DNA of 64,000 bases from Candidatus Galacturonatibacter soehngenii (GTDB lineage Bacteria > Bacillota > Clostridia > Lachnospirales > Lachnospiraceae): the NCBI RefSeq assembly GCF_008830185.1, contig NZ_WAGX01000005.1, forward strand, positions 372,001 through 436,000, written 5' to 3'. Numbering within the stretch: position 1 is the first letter of the stretch; the number at the start of each line of letters is the position of its first letter. Both the position numbers and the translations under genes were made by a program. The notes beneath the pieces are model-generated. The model saw only the letters and a program-made list of their open reading frames with translations, was not told the origin of the DNA and did no database searches. Of this stretch, positions 17,020-24,699 are shown in pieces.

Positions 17020-18063
17020 CTATACTAATCTTTCCATCATATTTTTCATTTCCCTAAACTCACCCATGTCAAGCCAGTTACTCCCCATAATTGGATAAGC
17101 TCCGATTCTTTCATTATTTTGTTTCAATAACTTTATTAAATCTGTCATATCAAAATATTGATTCTTTGGAATATATTTTCTTACCTCTTCATTCAAAACA
17201 TAACATCCAGTATTCACTAATAATTCATAGCAGGGCTTTTCTTCAATTTCTTTTACACTTCCATGCTGTCCCAATTCAATCACTCCATATGGTATTTCAA
17301 AGCTTTTCATAGCTGTAACAATTGTGATTTTATTATTGTTTTCCTTGTGATATGACATCAAATCTAAATAATTAATATCCACAATTACATCGCAGTTGCA
17401 AACAAAAAAGCTTTTTTCTTTTGGAATATCTAGTAGTTTTAACGCACCCGCAGTACCCAGCGGTTTGTCTTCTTCTATAAAGTAAGGACAATACTTGGTT
17501 TGTTCTGAAAAATATGCTTTGATCATTTCTTTTTTGTAGCAAATTGTTAAAAAGAACTTATGATACCCATAGTTACTAAATTTTTTCATAATTCGTTCTA
17601 CAATGGGAATATCACCAATTGGAATCAATGGCTTTGGAATTATTTTCGTATATGGATATAATCGACTCCCTTTTCCACCTGCCATAATTACAATCGGTGC
17701 CTCATTTACTCTTTCACAAAAAGATTGTTGGTTACTCATATCATTCCAAAATAAAACGTTGATTACCCTATTATTCTCATCTACCAAAGGAACGCCTTCT
17801 ATCTTATTTTGCCTCATGAATTCAAATGCCAAATGTTCCTCCTCTTTTTTTAAAGAAAGAGGATTTTCATTCATAATATAAGAAACAGGCAAGGATAGAT
17901 TTCCTCCCTTTAGTATCCATCTTCTTATATCCCCATCTGTTACAATACCTAAAAGCTCTCCTTTTTCTACTATGATAAGAAGTTTTTTCGCTGTCTGATC
18001 AAGTACTTTTATAACATTTACAATGGACATACTTTTCTCAATTAATAAACTAGATACCTCCAT
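17020..18063 (-). CDS. CBS-domain sugar nucleotidyltransferase (PtmE-like)
   Basis: 347 residues: two CBS motifs (about 1-115; GIVTDGDIRRWILKGGN is a clear CBS phrase) fused to a nucleotidyltransferase domain (about 120-347; IVIMAGGKGSRLYPYTKIIPKPLIPIG). This architecture is that of PtmE in Campylobacter jejuni, which makes GDP-GlcN/GlcNAc feeding a GDP-based legionaminic acid route. Its presence suggests the pathway here starts from a GDP-sugar rather than UDP-GlcNAc. The CBS pair probably senses adenosine nucleotides. It lies between legC and legH with gaps of 13 bases and one base. It is not a UTP-glucose-1-phosphate type because of the CBS fusion. Confidence 0.82.
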   Translation of the reverse strand: MEVSSLLIEKSMSIVNVIKVLDQTAKKLLIIVEKGELLGIVTDGDIRRWILKGGNLSLPVSYIMNENPLSLKKEEEHLAFEFMRQNKIEGVPLVDENNRVINVLFWNDMSNQQSFCERVNEAPIVIMAGGKGSRLYPYTKIIPKPLIPIGDIPIVERIMKKFSNYGYHKFFLTICYKKEMIKAYFSEQTKYCPYFIEEDKPLGTAGALKLLDIPKEKSFFVCNCDVIVDINYLDLMSYHKENNNKITIVTAMKSFEIPYGVIELGQHGSVKEIEEKPCYELLVNTGCYVLNEEVRKYIPKNQYFDMTDLIKLLKQNNERIGAYPIMGSNWLDMGEFREMKNMMERLV

Positions 18064-18076
18064 ACTGCTCCCTCTT

Positions 18077-19228
18077 TCAAGTGATCTTACTTAATACATC
18101 TGCTATGTAGTCTATCTCACCGTAAGTAAGGGTAACGCTACAAGGTATATTTATGATACGCTCCCAATAAAAATAAGCTTTTTCAATATAAAAGGATTGA
18201 TTACTTTGATACATTTTTTGCATATGACAAAGCTTCCAGATTGGTCTCGTCTGAATTTCATATCTTTTCAATTCTTCTACAAAAAATTCTTTGGTGGAAT
18301 TTGTTTGAGATAACAAAAGACTATAGAACCAGTAATTACTTCTGACGTCCTTTTGAAAAGGAAGAAGCTTAACGTGTTTCATTGATTCTAATTTTTTCTT
18401 GTAATAGGTGTAATTATCGTTCTTAATTTTAATAAAGGATTCTAACTGCTCTAACTGCGCAACACCCAAGGCAGCTTGCAGATTTGTCATTCGATAATTA
18501 TAACCAACGTCATTGTGAATATAATTCAAATCATCGTCCTTTGCCTGTGTTGATAAATATCTAGCTCTTTGAACCATTTTATCATCTTTGGCAGTTAACA
18601 TTCCTCCGCCCCCTGTTGTAATAATCTTGTTGCCATTAAAGGAAAATGCACCAAAGTCCCCCATTGTTCCTGAAAATTGATTGCATAATTCCCCTTCGCA
18701 ATAGAAGCTTCCAATACTTTCTGTTGCATCTTCAATCAACTTTAGATCGTATTGTTTTGCTAATTCGGATAAACGTTTCATGTTTGCCATATTGCCAAAT
18801 ACATGTACTGCAATGATTGCCTTAATATAACGATTCGAACTTTTATTTTTTATCCCTTTAGAAGTTTGCATACATTCTTGTTGAAGGAACTGTTCTAGCT
18901 TATCACAATCAATGGTAAGATAATCGTCACAGTCCATAAAAACAGGTTCTGCACCTAGATATTTTATGGGATTAATGGTCGCTATAAAAGTAAGGGTCGG
19001 AACAATCACTTCATTATTTCGTTCAACCCCAGCCAATCGTAGCGCCAAATGAATTGCTGCAGTTCCACTTTGTAATGCCACACAACTTTTTACCTTTAGA
19101 TACTTTTCTAATTCTTGCTCAAATCTTATGACGTACCCTCCTGCACTTGAAACCCAGGTTTTATTAAGTGCATCAAGTACATAGCGCTCCTCATTTCCTT
19201 TTAAACAAGGAACTGATAAAGGAATCAT
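18077..19228 (-). CDS. legC: PLP-dependent sugar aminotransferase
   Basis: 383-residue DegT/DnrJ/EryC1-family enzyme. SAGGYVIRFEQELEKYL, VALQSGTAAIHLALRL, EDATESIGSFY and the PLP lysine in FSFNGNKIITTGGGGML are visible. It transfers an amino group from glutamate to C4 of the 4-keto-6-deoxy sugar made by LegB. The neighbour just upstream is the dehydratase. Length is typical (about 370-400). The LegC assignment rests on the full gene set; PseC or PglE would look similar. Confidence 0.87.
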   Translation of the reverse strand: MIPLSVPCLKGNEERYVLDALNKTWVSSAGGYVIRFEQELEKYLKVKSCVALQSGTAAIHLALRLAGVERNNEVIVPTLTFIATINPIKYLGAEPVFMDCDDYLTIDCDKLEQFLQQECMQTSKGIKNKSSNRYIKAIIAVHVFGNMANMKRLSELAKQYDLKLIEDATESIGSFYCEGELCNQFSGTMGDFGAFSFNGNKIITTGGGGMLTAKDDKMVQRARYLSTQAKDDDLNYIHNDVGYNYRMTNLQAALGVAQLEQLESFIKIKNDNYTYYKKKLESMKHVKLLPFQKDVRSNYWFYSLLLSQTNSTKEFFVEELKRYEIQTRPIWKLCHMQKMYQSNQSFYIEKAYFYWERIINIPCSVTLTYGEIDYIADVLSKIT

Positions 19229-19252
19229 ATACTCCCTCTTTTCAATCTAAGT

Positions 19253-20233
19253 TTATATATTATATTGATCTGCTTTATAATTTGTTAAATTATTTTTAAT
19301 CCAATGAATTGTCTCACACAATCCCTCTTCCAACGTAAAGCTTTGACTCCATTCTGTTAGATCTAATATTTTTTTATTTGCCCCCAAAAGTCTTACTACC
19401 TCACTCTTTTCTGGCCTCATTCTTTGTTGGTTAATTTTTATTTTTGCAGCAGGATTAATCAACTTTATTAATTTATTTGCTAAATCCTTCATACTAATTT
19501 CAGTCTGACTTGCAATATTTACTTCTTCTCCAAGTGTCTTATCACTTTTTTCTATCTCTACAAAACCCTTTACGGTATCTAAAACGTAATTTAAATCTCT
19601 TGTTGTATCTAGATTACCTAGTTCAATTTCTTCTTTTCCGACCAAAAGCTGTGTAATGATTGTAGGAATAATGGCCCTCGCTGATTGTCTTGGCCCATAC
19701 GTATTAAATGGGCGAACAATTGTTACAGGTGTTGCAAAACTCTTGTAAAAAGCTTCTGCTAACCGATCCGCACCAATTTTGGTGGCGGAATAGGGCGATT
19801 GTCCTTGAAATGGATGCTTTTCATCGATTGGAACATAACAGGCACTTCCATATACTTCTGATGTAGAGGTAATAAGCACCTTATTTGTTTCTAACTCTCT
19901 TGCTGCCTGTAATATATTTAATGTACCTTTTATATTTGTATCTACGTAAGAATCTGGAGAATGGTAGCTAAATGGAATTGCAATTAGTGCCGCCAAATGA
20001 AATACACTATCCACACCTTTCATGGCAGCTCGCACACCGTTTGGATCACGAATATCACCCGCTTGTATCTCAATCTCACGGATTTTATCTGAATCTAAAT
20101 ATTCCAAACAACCAAGAGAATTATAAGAATTATAGTAGATAAAGGCTCTTACATCATAGCCTTTCCTTAATAAATATTCGGTCAGATGACTTCCAATAAA
20201 TCCATCTGCCCCCGTTACCAATACTTTTTTCAT
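19253..20233 (-). CDS. legB: NDP-sugar 4,6-dehydratase
   Basis: 326-residue extended SDR enzyme. It shows the NAD-binding motif TGADGFIGSHL (about 6-16) and the catalytic YSATK with its accompanying active-site residues (YGSACYVPIDE, TSTSEVYG). It would convert NDP-GlcNAc to the 4-keto-6-deoxy intermediate, the first committed step of legionaminic acid synthesis. I start at ATG 20233; the preceding GTG (20236) would be only four bases from the GGAG. First of the seven sugar-pathway genes, 24 bases after the last small beta-sandwich gene, so apparently in the same operon. Confidence 0.87.
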   Translation of the reverse strand: MKKVLVTGADGFIGSHLTEYLLRKGYDVRAFIYYNSYNSLGCLEYLDSDKIREIEIQAGDIRDPNGVRAAMKGVDSVFHLAALIAIPFSYHSPDSYVDTNIKGTLNILQAARELETNKVLITSTSEVYGSACYVPIDEKHPFQGQSPYSATKIGADRLAEAFYKSFATPVTIVRPFNTYGPRQSARAIIPTIITQLLVGKEEIELGNLDTTRDLNYVLDTVKGFVEIEKSDKTLGEEVNIASQTEISMKDLANKLIKLINPAAKIKINQQRMRPEKSEVVRLLGANKKILDLTEWSQSFTLEEGLCETIHWIKNNLTNYKADQYNI

Positions 20234-20257
20234 CACCAGACTCCTTATTTGCCTTGC

Positions 20258-20524
20258 TTATGATTCATGATAATTGTCAAATACCTTTATTTTATACCCA
20301 CTTAATTTATCTGTAATATAAAAACAAAACTCTCCAAGTTCATTGGTAAGTGTATGCGCAAGGTAAACACAATAGCTTTCCTCCTCTTGTAATTCTTCAT
20401 TAAACTCTACTATTATTTTATCTAGTATTACTATTGCATTTATGATGGGACGGTATGCTATATCATGAACAAATCCTCTTACTAGTAAGGTATCAATATC
20501 GTTTCCATTAAAAAAATCATTCAT
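20258..20524 (-). CDS. Small beta-sandwich-like protein D
   Basis: 88 residues, no signal peptide or membrane segment. It matches the shared pattern of the neighbouring small proteins: VRGFVHD...PIINAIVILDKI, a variable loop, AHTLTNELGEFCFYI and YKIKVFDNY. The pattern resembles carboxypeptidase-regulatory-like / transthyretin-type beta-sandwich domains, but this copy is the most divergent. It overlaps the preceding gene (20517-20825) by eight bases and is followed by legB after 24 bases. Function unknown. I infer from context that it is a structural or acceptor protein for the sugar made by the operon. Confidence 0.7.
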   Translation of the reverse strand: MNDFFNGNDIDTLLVRGFVHDIAYRPIINAIVILDKIIVEFNEELQEEESYCVYLAHTLTNELGEFCFYITDKLSGYKIKVFDNYHES

Positions 20525-20825
20525 CCTTTATTCCTTCCAATGGTTCATATGCATTTAGTAAATAGTCAGTGCAATTGTTTTTTTCTACAACGAATGCAAA
20601 TTCACCTTGGTAATTGGTTAAAACATAACCCATTTTTACCCTACAATTTCCATTATGAATAGCTACTACTTCAATTACTGCACCTTCAATTGCTTTGCGT
20701 TCAGGACTATAAATGGTTCCTATAATCAATGCATCCTTCGTACGTCTTATTGAAATATCCTTTTGTAATATGGTAATATGTGACATTTCCTCTGGAGTAA
20801 TTATGATTTCCCTATAACCACTCAT
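20517..20825 (-). CDS. Small beta-sandwich-like protein C
   Basis: 102 residues, cytoplasmic by sequence (no leader). The shared pattern is very clear: IIGTIYSPERKAIEGAVIEVVAI, a variable loop, MGYVLTNYQGEFAFVV and YLLNAYEPLEG. The order (G-T/I-Y, P-x-x-G-A-x-V-x-V, G-Y-V-x-T-x-x-G-E-F, YEPLE) fits a carboxypeptidase-regulatory-like domain of seven or eight strands. GGAG lies upstream of the ATG at 20825. It overlaps the next gene. Not recognised as a named family; a role in a surface structure is inferred only from the glycosylation genes beside it. Confidence 0.75.
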   Translation of the reverse strand: MSGYREIIITPEEMSHITILQKDISIRRTKDALIIGTIYSPERKAIEGAVIEVVAIHNGNCRVKMGYVLTNYQGEFAFVVEKNNCTDYLLNAYEPLEGIKDE

Positions 20826-20837
20826 ATCCTCTCCTTC

Positions 20838-21143
20838 TTACCTTTCTAACGGTTCATAAACGATTAATTCATATAGCATATAAGGTTTGGCGTTGATAGA
20901 AAACAAATACCCTCCATCTTCACCAGTAATTACATAACCAATAGTCTCAATCCTATTATCCTTTAAGTTTCGTTGAATTACTTGTACAACAGCTCCTATA
21001 CATGGTACGTTATTTGATTGATACACAGTGCCTTTTACAATTTGAAATTCTTTACACTCCAATTGCATCTGTACCCTATTTTCTCCATGACAACGTAACT
21101 TATCTCCTCTTATTAAAAGGGATGTATTTCTACGATAAGGCAT
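20838..21143 (-). CDS. Small beta-sandwich-like protein B
   Basis: 101 residues, no signal peptide. A basic N-terminus (MPYRRNTSLLIRGDKL) precedes the common core VKGTVYQSNNVPCIGAVVQVIQR, a charged loop, IGYVITGEDGGYLFSI and YELIVYEPLER. The core can be aligned by eye to proteins A, C, D and E of this operon, so these are diverged duplicates. Contains two cysteines. Located between the 73-residue protein and protein C, with 12-base and 3-base gaps, consistent with one transcript. Function unknown. Confidence 0.75.
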   Translation of the reverse strand: MPYRRNTSLLIRGDKLRCHGENRVQMQLECKEFQIVKGTVYQSNNVPCIGAVVQVIQRNLKDNRIETIGYVITGEDGGYLFSINAKPYMLYELIVYEPLER

Positions 21144-21146
21144 CGG

Positions 21147-21368
21147 TTAGCTACTTTCTTTCTCAGTTTCAAAAGTATACTCCGCTTTTTGTGTATAAAC
21201 CGTCACATTTAATTCTTGTTTTTCCTTGGTATCTTCAGCCGAAATTACATTTCCAGCTTGCTCTTTTCCATTTACTATCATTTTATTTATTTTAACCTCT
21301 TTATACTTTGTTTTTAACTCTTTCGCTATTTTATCATTATCAATTGACATAATTTGAATTTCACTCAT
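21147..21368 (-). CDS. Small hypothetical protein (73 residues)
   Basis: 73-residue polar protein without membrane segments or cysteines, rich in Lys and Glu. Unlike its neighbours, it shows no beta-sandwich G-Y/T-G-E-Y pattern; the middle (YKEVKINKMIVNGKEQAGNV) suggests a small alpha/beta fold. A GGAGG ribosome site lies upstream of the ATG at 21368, and the gene sits 36 bases after the Maf gene and three bases before protein B, so it belongs to the same operon. Function unknown; an accessory or chaperone for the glycosyltransferase is only a guess. Confidence 0.65.
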   Translation of the reverse strand: MSEIQIMSIDNDKIAKELKTKYKEVKINKMIVNGKEQAGNVISAEDTKEKQELNVTVYTQKAEYTFETEKESS

Positions 21369-21404
21369 GTTACATCCTCCTACCTTTTCTACTTTTACTA
21401 TATG

Positions 21405-23123
21405 CTACTCATAAAATTCTATTACCGTTTTAGATATTAATTCTTTTGCTATATGAAGCATTTCTTTTAATTTTTCAAAATAAACGTAGAACGCATTTGC
21501 TTGGTGTTGTAAGTCAGATGTTAGCTTGTTGTAGTCTTTTGCTGACATATAAAAAGTATCTTTTTTCATATCATATAAAAATTCCGTCAAATAACCTCCT
21601 AAGTATCTGGCTTTTAGCGAGTTTTCAAATTCATTTATGATAGTAAGCATATACAATACTTTTTGTAAATCAATATCATCTTCCTCAACTTCTATTAAAG
21701 ATTTAGTCTGTTTTTGTGAAATAATTTCACTGCTTAATTCAATTCCCTGATCTGCCTTTATCAAAAAATAATCAATCACTTGATATATTTCATCAAGAAT
21801 CACTTCACTATCAATCGCTACATTCTTTTCTTCTTGGAATGACATTTTTTTGACTCTTATTATTTCTTTTTCTAATATCTCGTTTAGTGGTTTGAAACTA
21901 GCCCCTTTGATTTTTGCACCATAAGAGCAGTTGATAAATTCGACTCTTTTTGACTCCTGATACAAATCAATATATTCCTCAAGTCGCCTTCTAAAATGAT
22001 CGAGTGTTGGTGACGTTAAAATGTCATTTCCAAATACATCTTTTACTTTTAGCTTTAAAAACTGTGATAACTCTTTGTCAAAAGTAAAACTTGCACTCTT
22101 TGCATGATGCTTTTGATCGGTATATGCAAAATCCTGCCCAACCAAAATAATTGGTGAACATCCCATCATATTTGCTATGTCAATACATGAATGCGAGACA
22201 GAACCGCCACAATAGATTCCCTTTAAGTGAGAAAGTGACTCTATGGTAGTGGATAATAGAATTGGGATATATACCTTATCTCCTTTATACTCTTTCATTA
22301 GAAACCGATTGCTATACTCATAAAATGCCAATGGTACATCTAGGTGTAGATAGTCTTTCATCATATCATAATTCGCATCAATTGGGTCAACCGAGACAAT
22401 CATATCGGGGATAATTCCTTGCTTTACCAATGTTCCTACCGTTCTACTTCCTGTAATAATAAAATACTCTTTCAACTTATCCCGAAACAAAAGCATTTCC
22501 TGAATGTTTTTATCTAAAGACGGACCTGCCGATATAACAAGAGCAGGAACATTTAAATTCCTATGATAATATGACTGAATTAACGTGGTTTCATTTAATA
22601 TTTTTAGATTGGCTATCATATTTTGTAAGAAAACTTCTTTAAATCTCTTTGCTAGACTTAATTGCGAGGAGGCATTTATTAGCGTTGCATTTAAATGCTC
22701 AATTAACACATCGTATTCTTTTTTATAAATTGTCTCATACTGTCCAAACGAATGAAAATAAACATTATTAATGTTTTTATAATTGATAGATTCAGCAAAA
22801 ATAATTTTCATTACTTTTTCATCAAAATAAACCAATTGTATCTTATCATCCAATTCTTTGGAATAACGTAAGAATATTTTTTTATTTGGTTCAAAGATTA
22901 TTACTTTGTTATTTTTACAGATAATTTTTTTTAATTGATTGAGATATTCACCAGTATCTAAGCCAAATATAAAGATTAAAGAATCATATCTGATATCATC
23001 TAACGTATTGAATAGATGATTTATTTCTTGTTTATAATTCAATCTATTTGCCAAAAAAAAATATTTATGATCCTTTTTTATTCGATAAACATGATATCCG
23101 TCTAATGATTGAAACTTTTTCAT
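21405..23123 (-). CDS. Maf-type (DUF115) glycosyltransferase
   Basis: 572-residue motility-accessory-factor family protein. The DUF115 core (about residues 190-340) shows LVISAGPSLDKNI, GTLVKQGIIPDMIVSVDP, GGSVSHSCIDIANMMGCSPIILVGQDFAYTDQKHHA, the family's signature. Maf enzymes transfer CMP-activated nonulosonic acids (pseudaminic or legionaminic) to Ser/Thr of flagellin in the cytoplasm. No flagellar gene is near. Instead the gene is embedded among small beta-sandwich protein genes and followed by a complete legionaminic-acid pathway, so it probably uses CMP-Leg on a non-flagellin acceptor. N- and C-terminal extensions are diverged. No signal peptide. Confidence 0.85.
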   Translation of the reverse strand: MKKFQSLDGYHVYRIKKDHKYFFLANRLNYKQEINHLFNTLDDIRYDSLIFIFGLDTGEYLNQLKKIICKNNKVIIFEPNKKIFLRYSKELDDKIQLVYFDEKVMKIIFAESINYKNINNVYFHSFGQYETIYKKEYDVLIEHLNATLINASSQLSLAKRFKEVFLQNMIANLKILNETTLIQSYYHRNLNVPALVISAGPSLDKNIQEMLLFRDKLKEYFIITGSRTVGTLVKQGIIPDMIVSVDPIDANYDMMKDYLHLDVPLAFYEYSNRFLMKEYKGDKVYIPILLSTTIESLSHLKGIYCGGSVSHSCIDIANMMGCSPIILVGQDFAYTDQKHHAKSASFTFDKELSQFLKLKVKDVFGNDILTSPTLDHFRRRLEEYIDLYQESKRVEFINCSYGAKIKGASFKPLNEILEKEIIRVKKMSFQEEKNVAIDSEVILDEIYQVIDYFLIKADQGIELSSEIISQKQTKSLIEVEEDDIDLQKVLYMLTIINEFENSLKARYLGGYLTEFLYDMKKDTFYMSAKDYNKLTSDLQHQANAFYVYFEKLKEMLHIAKELISKTVIEFYE

Positions 23124-23162
23124 AATGCCTCCAGATATTTATTATTAATACTTATCATAAGC

Positions 23163-23465
23163 TTACACTTCTTCTAAAGCTGCATAGGCAATTAACTTAT
23201 ATTCTCTATTCGCAACATATGGTATCGATACACCATAAGTGCCATCCGCAATGGTAAAGGTCACTCCAAGCCTCTTTTCCTCTATAGGAAAGATTGTATT
23301 ATTGATTAAAACTATTTCAACAGCGGCATTGGCTAACGGCTCCCCATTGGGGCTATACACAATTCCTTTTACAAAAAAATATTGATAAGCAGCTAACTGA
23401 ATATCCTTTGTAACGATTTGGGAACAGATAATTTGTCTGCCTCTTAATGTCACTTTTGACGGCAT
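23163..23465 (-). CDS. Small beta-sandwich-like protein A (carboxypeptidase-regulatory-like)
   Basis: 100 residues with no leader. The clearest example of the domain in this operon: FVKGIVYSPNGEPLANAAVEIVLI, a loop, LGVTFTIADGTYGVSIP and YKLIAYAALEE. This spacing is that of carboxypeptidase-regulatory-like / SpaA-type beta-sandwich domains, usually found as extracellular repeat domains but here standing alone. AAGGAGAG lies about six bases upstream of the ATG at 23465. Located 39 bases upstream of the Maf gene. Function unknown; candidate acceptor or scaffold for the sugar. Confidence 0.78.
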   Translation of the reverse strand: MPSKVTLRGRQIICSQIVTKDIQLAAYQYFFVKGIVYSPNGEPLANAAVEIVLINNTIFPIEEKRLGVTFTIADGTYGVSIPYVANREYKLIAYAALEEV

Positions 23466-23500
23466 GGCTATCTCTCCTTAGCTTTTACATTGTTAATAAG

Positions 23501-23559
23501 GAAAGAAAGAGCGCATAAAAATGATTCATCTTTAACATTTGTTATACGTTCTTTCTTTC
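23501..23559 (-). other. Long imperfect hairpin between operon genes E and A
   Basis: GAAAGAAAGAACGTATAAC and its imperfect complement GCGCTCTTTCTTTC bracket about 25 bases. It is not followed by a proper T-run, so it may be an RNA-processing or stabilising hairpin, or a weak attenuator, after the first gene. Confidence 0.5.
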
Positions 23560-23569
23560 TATTCTTTAA

Positions 23570-23857
23570 TTAGTTATCATAGAATTTCAGTAGTATTCGT
23601 ACATCTGCCCTACAAGTAATTCCATATTCACCAGTTGCATTGGTAAACGTAAAGCGATTTGCATTTCTAGTCGTGGTTGTGTTAGTATCCTCCCAGACAG
23701 CAACAGCACCACTTCTTAATACGGTATCTGAATACTCTGCAGTACCTTTTACTAAAACAAGACCCCAATTACTGGTTGAAACATTCTTTGTGATCATAGT
23801 TCCATCAACTGCCGCAGATGCGGAGATTAATGCAGGTTTTGGTCTATAATTAGGCAT
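23570..23857 (-). CDS. Small beta-sandwich-like protein E with Thr-rich loop
   Basis: 95 residues, no signal peptide. Same general pattern (VLVKGTAEYSDTVLRSGAVAVWED, loop, FTFTNATGEYGITC, ILLKFYDN), with a Thr/Asn-rich variable loop, TNTTTTRNANRF, in place of the charged loop of its paralogues. Such a loop would be a natural O-glycosylation site for the co-transcribed Maf transferase; this is inference. First gene of the operon, with an excellent AAAGGAGG ribosome site and a sigma-K-like promoter upstream, so it is probably the most highly expressed product. The N-terminus (PNYRPKPALISASAAVDG) is Ala/Ser-rich. Confidence 0.75.
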   Translation of the reverse strand: MPNYRPKPALISASAAVDGTMITKNVSTSNWGLVLVKGTAEYSDTVLRSGAVAVWEDTNTTTTRNANRFTFTNATGEYGITCRADVRILLKFYDN

Positions 23858-23904
23858 AATGTTGCCTCCTTTTTTGAAAGCTTTTGAAATACGTATTTCT
23901 TATA

Positions 23905-23931
23905 TATAATATGTTTTCTTATAGAAAAAGT
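23905..23931 (-). promoter_or_regulatory. Sigma-K-like (mother-cell) promoter candidate of the Leg/Maf operon
   Basis: On the minus strand, AC (23931-23930), a 16-base spacer and CATATTATA (23913-23905) match the late mother-cell consensus AC-N16/17-CATANNNTA at every fixed position. Transcription would begin near 23898, about 40 bases before the start of protein E. The region is AT-rich, so a chance match or an ordinary sigma-A promoter cannot be excluded. Confidence 0.45.
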
Positions 23932-24040
23932 GATAAATTAGAAGTACTTTGCATATATTCATAGATGATATATTTTTAGAATAAATTACTTACTTTGTAG
24001 AAACTTTAAGTACCACCTGTTACAACGCAATTTATAATAC

Positions 24041-24077
24041 AAAAAAAGAACGAGATACATACCTCATTCTTTCTTTT
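24041..24077 (-). terminator. Terminator after truncated permease gene
   Basis: On the minus strand AAAGAAAGAATGAG pairs imperfectly with CTCGTTCTTTTTTT around GTATGTAT and ends in seven T residues. It separates the 24102 gene from the Leg/Maf operon promoter. Confidence 0.75.
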
Positions 24078-24101
24078 ACTGATTTTGACTCTATTTTACA
24101 T

Positions 24102-24647
24102 TTATTTTATGATAGGTATCGTTGTTAGCAAAAGAACTAAAAAAACTACATTTGCCATTGTAAATACGCTAATATATTTTTTTGCATCATGATTATGGAC
24201 TCCCACATAATATCGATAAGATATCAAGCTTGCCATTGATGCAATCAATGTTCCAAGCCCCCCTATATTAACTCCAATTAAAAGCTCTACATAATCCTTG
24301 GTAAAACCTGACAGTAACACAGCCGCTGGTACATTACTTATGAACTGGCTTGAAATTACTGCAAAAAGAATTGTATTATCAGCCATTCTTCTTTGAATTA
24401 ATGTTTGCACAAACTCCATATGTTGCATATTGCCAATAAAGATAAAAAACGCAATAAATGTAACCAACAAGCTGTAATCCACTTTTTTCATTAAATGTTT
24501 GTCACTTATCATTGCACCAAAAATGACAATTACAGTTAACACCACATAAGAAATCAAATGTAAAACTGTACCTATGCATAGGGCAAATAAAAAAACATAC
24601 AATAGAAAACGTCTCTTATCCTCTACTTCTTTGATTGAAAGTTGCAT
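24102..24647 (-). CDS. ArsB/NhaD (SLC13-like) anion permease, C-terminal half only
   Basis: 181 residues with about five hydrophobic helices. SSQFISNVPAAVLLSGF and IGVNIGGLGTLIASMASLISYRYY are the conserved second-repeat motifs of the ion transporter superfamily (ArsB/NhaD/CitM). Intact members have 370-430 residues and two such repeats; here the first half is missing, and only 52 bases separate it from the nitroreductase stop upstream. It is therefore most likely a gene remnant, although the frame is open and has a weak ribosome site. It could only work if half-size proteins can dimerise. Confidence 0.6.
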   Translation of the reverse strand: MQLSIKEVEDKRRFLLYVFLFALCIGTVLHLISYVVLTVIVIFGAMISDKHLMKKVDYSLLVTFIAFFIFIGNMQHMEFVQTLIQRRMADNTILFAVISSQFISNVPAAVLLSGFTKDYVELLIGVNIGGLGTLIASMASLISYRYYVGVHNHDAKKYISVFTMANVVFLVLLLTTIPIIK

Positions 24648-24699
24648 ATCTATCGTTTCATTTTTCTCTTATGTCCTTATCTAACATTGTTCATTCTAG

